Origin: Sulfitobacter sp. OXR-159
GTDB lineage: Bacteria; Pseudomonadota; Alphaproteobacteria; Rhodobacterales; Rhodobacteraceae
NCBI RefSeq assembly: GCF_034377145.1
Contig: NZ_CP139709.1
Coordinates: 127,539 to 191,538, forward strand
DNA length: 64,000 bases
Direction: 5' to 3'
The position numbers were made by a program, and so were the translations under genes. A model generated the notes under the pieces. That model was not told the DNA's origin. It searched no databases and saw nothing but the letters and a program-made list of their open reading frames with translations. Within the stretch, counting starts at the first letter, position 1, and each line of letters begins with the position of its first letter. Below, piece by piece: positions 59,363 through 64,000 of the stretch.

Positions 59363-59608
59363 TCAAATTTGTCTAAAGCGGGCGAGAGTAGGTCCGTTCT
59401 TCTTTAGATGATGCGCCTCATCGGCGATTCCCTCTTTGGCGGATGCAATCCAGTCAGCGCGTTCGCGCTCTGCTCTCGTTTCTGCGATGCCTACGTCAAT
59501 CCATCCCCGCACAACATCCGCAATGGATGTGTTCCTGCGTCGCGCTTCCAATTCGATGGCGGCTTTCCGGTCGTGGCCAATGTCTCGGATATTGAGTGAT
59601 GAAGGCAT
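59363..59608 (-). CDS. antitoxin-like ribbon-helix-helix protein
   Basis: An 81-aa protein starting MPSSLNIRDIGHDRKAAIEL, with GAGGA about four to five bases upstream. The first ~45 residues have the FitA/ribbon-helix-helix pattern (strand SLNIRDI, helices KAAIELEARRRNTSIADVVR) and the C-terminal half is a charged toxin-binding-like helix (WIASAKEGIADEAHHL, GPTLARFRQI). Antitoxins of this layout pair with CcdB- or PIN-type toxins encoded just downstream. The following frame begins within a few bases but looks truncated, leaving an orphan antitoxin. It lies among IS fragments. Confidence 0.65.
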   Translation of the reverse strand: MPSSLNIRDIGHDRKAAIELEARRRNTSIADVVRGWIDVGIAETRAERERADWIASAKEGIADEAHHLKKNGPTLARFRQI

Positions 59609-59808
59609 ATTCCTCGTAACCCTCTATCTGCTACACATCAGCCTGCGCGTGCGTGTTAGCAAGTTAAAGAAACTTGAAAGCCATCTTTGCAGCGCCGCAT
59701 GAACCTATTGAACACTTGACGGTTGCCGAAATAGAACGCGCCAAACGCGCGCCTTTGAACGGATACTGTCCTTCCAAGGGCCGCGGGCAAAGGGCATTGC
59801 AAGTCGGT

Positions 59809-61275
59809 CTAACCGACCGAGCGGAAGGGCCCTTTAAGGTGCGTTCCCCCTTTATCGTCTTCTACTGTTGTGACCCAAGCTGGAGGCAGACCTTCATCTT
59901 TGCGCGTTTGTTCGATCTTGCTGCAGTCCTTGGGTGCGCTATGACACAGCACAACCTTATGCCCGGTCAGCTTCTTTATACGAACGATAAGCGCCTTGTC
60001 CCTGTGGAGATGAGCAGACTGAGCGCTGTTTAGCGTCATTACATCACCATAGACGAGGAGCGGGCGTTCGATTGCTGGATCTAGCAAGCGCAATCTATCT
60101 GCCAACACGCGCGTTTCTGTTTGCCAAGGGTGGTAGATGACGTAATGCAAAAAGGCTTGTAGCAAGCAGGAAAGAGCCACCAATAGGGTGAAATTGCGCA
60201 TAAGGCGCCCGGCCAAATTGGGGCTTTTGCTCAGTAGAGCCGTCGCGCGTACAACTATTATGGCATAGTAAATCCACGCGAAATTAAACGCACGTGCTGG
60301 TACGATAACGCCCAGTTTAAGCGCTTGTAACACCATCAGCGCCATGCCGGCCCAAAGACCTGCATGCAGATAGAGGGCTTCTTTAGGGGCTTGCTTGATT
60401 AAAGCGCCTGTCGCAACGATCAATAAGCCGATGTGGAAATAGGCCGCGGGCAGAAAGTTGTACGAAGTAATTGCGAACAGGAGCCTGAATGTTTCGATTA
60501 CTCTTGGCAGGTTCGCGACCATTCCTGCAATGTCAGAAGCAGGCATTGCCTCTCGCCAGTCTGCCAGCGGCACGCCGAAAATGCCATGTACGTACCAGTT
60601 TATTGTATAGGTTAGCAGGACGGCTGCGGCAAAGCTGGCTATGAAGAGGACCATGAGTCCCGCAAGATCCGTGAAGGAGCGATTTTTGGTACGCATGAGG
60701 CAGACTGCCAGCAGGATGAGCGAATAGGTAGGGTAAGCCCAAAAGCTGATGATAACGAAGGGGGGCAGCAAAGCCCGAAGGCTGCGTTGTGATAAGCAGC
60801 ACCCTAACACGGCATACAGCGTAACGACGGCGAGACCAGGGAGCAGTGTGTTGAACCACTGTGAAATGAAGGTGGCAGGGGCGGAGCCTAAGATGAACAG
60901 CGCCAAAGCTGCGATAAACCACGGATGTTCATCGCGTCCCATTGCGGCCACGGCGAGTGCGGCGGTCAGTAGAGCCCAGAGGATTTGATAGGCTGCAAAG
61001 TTCAACCATGCGGGGGTCACGATGCCTCTAAGGTGCCAGAAGTAGTTGAGCCAACGCCCTTCATGCAGGGTTTTGCCCCAAAACAATTCGGCCTCGCCGA
61101 ACAGAGCTGGGTAGTCATCGTGGCGAATAAAGGGGTCTATGAGGTTGGGCGCCGAGACGACAAAGATTGCCAGCAAACTCACCCAGAAGGCTTTAAGCAA
61201 TTGCTGGGTTTGGTCGGGCTTAGACGGGGAGTTTGGAAGCGCGATATATGCGGCGTCTGCGGGGGCAAATGTCAT
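59809..61275 (-). CDS. GtrC-like polytopic membrane glycosyltransferase
   Basis: A protein of about 488 aa. The ATG at 61275 overlaps the methyltransferase stop by ATGA and begins MTFAPADAAYIALPNSPSKP; the longer frame from 61389 is unlikely. Some 10-12 membrane helices (LLKAFWVSLLAIFVVSAPNL first) surround a periplasmic loop early on with FIRHDDYPALFGEAELFWGK; the acidic DD there is the layout of GT-C glycosyltransferases. A soluble C-terminal domain (about 400-488) follows. In gtrABC cassettes the third protein transfers the sugar from undecaprenyl phosphate to the O-antigen in the periplasm. The companion genes upstream on the same strand fit this assignment. Confidence 0.75.
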   Translation of the reverse strand: MTFAPADAAYIALPNSPSKPDQTQQLLKAFWVSLLAIFVVSAPNLIDPFIRHDDYPALFGEAELFWGKTLHEGRWLNYFWHLRGIVTPAWLNFAAYQILWALLTAALAVAAMGRDEHPWFIAALALFILGSAPATFISQWFNTLLPGLAVVTLYAVLGCCLSQRSLRALLPPFVIISFWAYPTYSLILLAVCLMRTKNRSFTDLAGLMVLFIASFAAAVLLTYTINWYVHGIFGVPLADWREAMPASDIAGMVANLPRVIETFRLLFAITSYNFLPAAYFHIGLLIVATGALIKQAPKEALYLHAGLWAGMALMVLQALKLGVIVPARAFNFAWIYYAIIVVRATALLSKSPNLAGRLMRNFTLLVALSCLLQAFLHYVIYHPWQTETRVLADRLRLLDPAIERPLLVYGDVMTLNSAQSAHLHRDKALIVRIKKLTGHKVVLCHSAPKDCSKIEQTRKDEGLPPAWVTTVEDDKGGTHLKGPFRSVG

Positions 61276-62033
61276 GCCGCACCTGTTTTGCCATGCGCAC
61301 ATGCAGCAATGATCTGCGCGCGGAGTTGGGCAATCCGAGTGACGGCACTCTGCGGAAACCGCGATACGACAAGGCGGCGCAATTTCCACGCAATATCGCC
61401 CCCATTTTGGACGAAAATTCCTTCTGGGATTTGATGCTTAATGATCGCGGCTGGCAAGCCATGAAGCCCTGCTTCGTTTACGTAAAGTACGGTGTTATAC
61501 TGGTACCAGGGCTCGATACTGCGATTTTTTGAAAGATGCGGCCGGACGCAATCGTAGGCGGTATAGCCGTGCGCTGCGAAAAGCCTCTGCCAGTAGGATA
61601 GGGGTTGCTCGTTGACGTGGAACTCGCCGCCTTGGCCTGTCACCGCGGCTGAGAACAATATTCGATCAGAGCTACGGACAAGGCTGTCTACCAAAGTCTC
61701 TGCAGCAGTGGGGGATAAGTGCTCTCCGACTTCAAGGCTCTGTGCGAGGTCAAAACGACGATCGATGTGAACCGGCGCGGTGAGGTCGGCTGCCATAAAA
61801 TTTTCTTGTGGTACGGCAAGTTGATGGCGGCCCACGTAATCCCCGTCCACTGCTAGGATATCTTGCGCTCCCGTTTTGCGCCATTCATCGAGCCAAACGC
61901 CGCGCCCCGCCCCGAAATCGATCACAGACGTAGGTTGCAGCTGAGGCGCCAAGAGGGCCAAGATCTCGCGTGCAGAGCGACGCGCGCCTTGGTCGATATA
62001 GTTAAAGAATGTGTCAGAATAGATATGGGACAT
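61272..62033 (-). CDS. SAM-dependent methyltransferase
   Basis: A protein of about 253 aa starting MSHIYSDTFFNYIDQGARRS at 62033. The SAM-binding motif I is VIDFGAGRGVWLDEW (about residues 37-51), motif II DILAVDGDYV, and the later DLAQSLEVGEHLSP fits motif IV/post-I of class I methyltransferases. The C-terminal part is helical and basic. It sits between gtrA and the GtrC-like gene and overlaps the latter by ATGA, so the product probably modifies the transferred sugar or its precursor. Standard three-gene gtr cassettes lack a methyltransferase. A longer start (62066) overlaps gtrA and is less likely. Confidence 0.82.
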   Translation of the reverse strand: MSHIYSDTFFNYIDQGARRSAREILALLAPQLQPTSVIDFGAGRGVWLDEWRKTGAQDILAVDGDYVGRHQLAVPQENFMAADLTAPVHIDRRFDLAQSLEVGEHLSPTAAETLVDSLVRSSDRILFSAAVTGQGGEFHVNEQPLSYWQRLFAAHGYTAYDCVRPHLSKNRSIEPWYQYNTVLYVNEAGLHGLPAAIIKHQIPEGIFVQNGGDIAWKLRRLVVSRFPQSAVTRIAQLRAQIIAACAHGKTGAA

Positions 62034-62037
62034 ATAA

Positions 62038-62430
62038 CTACGCTTTAGATGTATTGGGTTTGGCAAACACCCATAGGCTCATGAAGAGAAAGTTCTGAAT
62101 GGGTAGGATCACTGTTACAATGAGGGCTGCAGCCCAGGGGGGCAGTGCAAAGTAAGGGGCTGCGATCCCTGTAATGAGGGATGAGGTGACGGCACCGCCT
62201 GTGATCATCAAGCCAAAGCGTATCATTTGACGGGTATCATTTAACTTTTGGCGAAATGTCAGACGCGTTTGCCCAGCATACTGCACGAGCACTGCACAAC
62301 CAAATGCAAGGGCATTGGCGGCCTCTGGAACCAAGCCGCCATAGGAGAGCGTCAAATAGAGGCTTACATAAATTCCAGCGCATATCCCGCCCACGAGCGC
62401 AAATGAACAGAGCTGGTTCAGCCGAGGCAT
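62038..62430 (-). CDS. gtrA: GtrA-family membrane protein (bactoprenol-linked sugar flippase)
   Basis: A 130-aa protein starting MPRLNQLCSFALVGGICAGI at 62430; a longer frame from 62469 overlaps gtrB and is rejected. Four membrane helices are apparent, including AALIVTVILPIQNFLFMSLW near the C-terminus, and the GtrA pattern YAGQTRLTFRQ. GtrA proteins are thought to flip undecaprenyl-phosphate-linked sugars across the inner membrane. The order gtrB-gtrA on the minus strand with a 4-bp gap supports the assignment. Confidence 0.88.
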   Translation of the reverse strand: MPRLNQLCSFALVGGICAGIYVSLYLTLSYGGLVPEAANALAFGCAVLVQYAGQTRLTFRQKLNDTRQMIRFGLMITGGAVTSSLITGIAAPYFALPPWAAALIVTVILPIQNFLFMSLWVFAKPNTSKA

Positions 62431-62434
62431 GTCA

Positions 62435-63385
62435 TCACACCACTTTGCGCAAGGGAAGCAAGGTCGCACTACGTGTGTCTTCAGAGACGAAGTAGAGAGG
62501 CCGGTTTTTGGCTTCTATATAGAGTCGCCCGATATATTCGCCCAAGATGCCCAGTGTCAGCAACTGCACCCCTGAAAACAGGCTAATGGCCAGTACGACA
62601 GAAGCCCATCCGGGGGCGGTTTGATAGATGACCAGCGAGTAGATTACGTAGATCATCATCAGGGCCGAAAATCCGAGGCTGGCGAAAGACATGCGCGTTG
62701 CGAACTTCAATGGTTTGGTTGAAAACGCGGTCATCGCATCGGTGGCAAATCGTATCATTTTGCGCAAAGGGTATTTGGTTTCACCCAGCTCCCGGGGCGC
62801 GCGGGTGTACTCGATACCGATTTGGCGAAAGCCTGCCCAGGCAAACATGCCCCGAACGAAGCGCGCGCGCTCTGGCATCAGCAAAACGGCGTCGAGTGTC
62901 TTGCGATTGACCAATCGGAAATCGCCGGTATCGCGGGGAATATCGACATCGGACATTGCATTTAGTGTGCGGTAGAACGCCCAGGCGGTTGCGCGTTTGA
63001 ACAGCGTCTCGCCTTGACGCTCGCGGCGCCGCCCATAGACCACATCATAGCCTTGATCCATCATGCTCATCATATCGCTTAGCAGTTCTGGTGGATCTTG
63101 CAAATCAGCATCGAGCATAAAAATGCGCTCACCTTGGGCTGCTTCGAGCCCTGCGGTGAGTGCGATTTGGTGGCCACGGTTGGCGGAAAGTTTGAGGCCT
63201 CTTAGGCAAGAGCAAGTTGTTTGAGCGCGCTCAATCGCGGCCCAGGTGCCATCTGTGGAGCCATCATCAACCAGCACGATTTCTGCACGCGCGCCATAAG
63301 GGGCGACTACTTGTGCAAGGCGTTCTACCAGAACCGGAATTGAGGCTTCTTCGTTCATGCAGGGCACGACAACGGAGATCAGCAT
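62435..63385 (-). CDS. gtrB: GtrB-like bactoprenol glucosyltransferase (GT2)
   Basis: A 316-aa enzyme starting MLISVVVPCMNEEASIPVLV at 63385. Family 2 motifs: EIVLVDDGSTDGTWA (about residues 40-54, nucleotide-binding Asp), FMLDADLQDPPEL (metal DxD), and RDTGDFRLVNRKTL with ETKYPLRKMI. Two C-terminal membrane helices (SALMMIYVIYSLVIY, then SLFSGVQLLTLGILGEYIGR) are typical of GtrB/DPM1-type enzymes, which make undecaprenyl-phosphate-glucose or another sugar. It is the first gene of the cassette. AAGGTGG lies upstream. The donor sugar is not predictable. Confidence 0.9.
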   Translation of the reverse strand: MLISVVVPCMNEEASIPVLVERLAQVVAPYGARAEIVLVDDGSTDGTWAAIERAQTTCSCLRGLKLSANRGHQIALTAGLEAAQGERIFMLDADLQDPPELLSDMMSMMDQGYDVVYGRRRERQGETLFKRATAWAFYRTLNAMSDVDIPRDTGDFRLVNRKTLDAVLLMPERARFVRGMFAWAGFRQIGIEYTRAPRELGETKYPLRKMIRFATDAMTAFSTKPLKFATRMSFASLGFSALMMIYVIYSLVIYQTAPGWASVVLAISLFSGVQLLTLGILGEYIGRLYIEAKNRPLYFVSEDTRSATLLPLRKVV

Positions 63386-63636
63386 AGGGGCCACCACCTT
63401 GGTTATCTACTTTCACTCATTCCGTAGAATTATCGGTGGAATGTGGCCTGATTAAGGTCGGAGTTGGGCTTCACGCGATGGCGGGATGCCCCGAGTATTG
63501 GCGTGCGCAGGTTGACGTCGCCTTCGACCGGGCCACTGGAGGAGAGTTTGTTGTTTGTAGCTCTGCTAAGCTAGGCTCAAGACCCATTGATTGTCGTGGA
63601 GCCGCATGATTCACCGTCCGAAAACGGAGCGGTGAT
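63386..63636. other. promoter region of the gtr cassette and left end of an IS5-family element
   Basis: About 250 bp. The gtr promoter (minus strand) should be here. The IS5-family element's left end probably falls near 63560-63580, where repeats typical of such ends (GGCTCAAGACC) appear, but no second end is in the window to align it with. Confidence 0.35.
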
Positions 63637-64000
63637 ATGTCTGATCTTTTCTGGCTGAACGATGCGCAGATGGCGCGGCTGGAGCCCTACTTTCCGAAAT
63701 CCCATGGCAAACCACGTGTCGATGATCGGCGGGTTTTAAGCGGGATTATTTTCATCAATCGCAATGGTTTGCGATGGCGAGATGCGCCTAAGGAGTATGG
63801 CCCTCACAAGACGCTGTATAACCGTTGGAAGCGTTGGAGCGACAAAGGCATTTTCGCACAGATGATGGTGGGGCTGGCCGCCGAGCACAGCGAAAAGAAT
63901 ACCGTGATGATCGATGCTACCTACCTGAAGGCTCATCGCACAGCGTCCAGTTTGGGCGTCAAAAAGGGGGGCGTGGACGTCTGATTGGACGAACGAAAGG
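63637..64000 (+). CDS. IS5-family transposase (truncated by window end)
   Basis: From the ATG at 63637 (GGAG upstream): MSDLFWLNDAQMARLEPYFP, then GKPRVDDRRVLSGIIFINRN and GLRWRDAPKEYGPHKTLYNR, the N-terminal DUF4096-type domain of IS5/IS1031-group transposases, and the first catalytic Asp in NTVMIDATYLKAHRT. The first frame stops at 63984 after a run A5G6 (63961-63971). In such elements a frameshift at this run continues into the second frame (RLIGRTKG...), which is cut by the window end. Confidence 0.88.

Overview
The window looks like part of an accessory replicon (plasmid, or plasmid-derived region) of a marine Rhodobacterales/Roseobacter-group alphaproteobacterium. The support is the gene content: an EPS-associated MarR regulator, a Rep_3-type initiator divergent from parAB with parS-like sites, a kynureninase catabolic block, peptide/amide and branched-chain-amino-acid type ABC systems, and a codon usage rich in G/C at third positions. 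No rRNA or tRNA genes and no CRISPR array were seen. Species cannot be named from the sequence.

Layout. (1) 1-9160 is a surface-polysaccharide block: EPS-associated MarR regulator (cut by the window edge), PPP-type phosphatase, Wza-like export lipoprotein, NusG/RfaH-like antiterminator, MraY/WecA-like phosphoglycosyl transferase, a fused Wzz/BY-kinase, and two small exported proteins. (2) 9806-14199 is the replication/partition core: initiator on the minus strand, a repeat-rich and AT-rich origin region, parA-parB on the plus strand, and four parS-like palindromes, one of them inside parB. (3) 14200-18011 is decayed DNA: a frameshifted gene of unknown function, an SDR remnant, an IS30-family fragment, and a dead IS3-family element. 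(4) 18122-21242 is a compact minus-strand operon: hipA-like kinase, metallophosphoesterase, a possible small ORF, and a GIY-YIG/DUF4357-like protein. (5) 21626-26621 is a mobilisation module: three minus-strand accessory genes, a candidate oriT, then a MobC-like gene and a relaxase that carries two small genes nested in the +1 frame. (6) 26860-30753 holds small exported or unknown proteins, 5-formyl-THF cyclo-ligase and an IS110-family element.

(7) 31233-39091 is one tightly overlapping operon: amiC-like sensor, amiR-like ANTAR antiterminator, two DppB/C-type permeases, a solute-binding protein, an acetamidase/formamidase and a fused double ATPase. It reads as an inducible system that senses, imports and hydrolyses an amide. 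(8) 39928-43244 shows insertion damage: an intact-looking IS630 element (TA on both sides) and an IS256 element (8-bp duplication) that cleanly splits an alpha/beta-hydrolase gene. (9) 43499-58658 is a catabolic island around kynureninase: polar-amino-acid ABC transporter, GntR/FCD regulator, kynU, SDR, metallo-beta-lactamase-fold hydrolase, aminotransferase, amidase, LivHMGF and a Liv-type binding protein, with an XRE regulator at the end. (10) 58659-63385 has IS and toxin-antitoxin remnants, then a gtrB-gtrA-methyltransferase-GtrC-like membrane protein cassette that probably decorates a surface glycan. The window ends inside an IS5-family element.

The most unusual features are the nested mobilisation genes inside the relaxase gene, the parS site embedded in parB, the hipA/phosphoesterase/GIY-YIG operon without a visible hipB, and a 22-bp perfect inverted repeat with a 2-nt loop near 56330.
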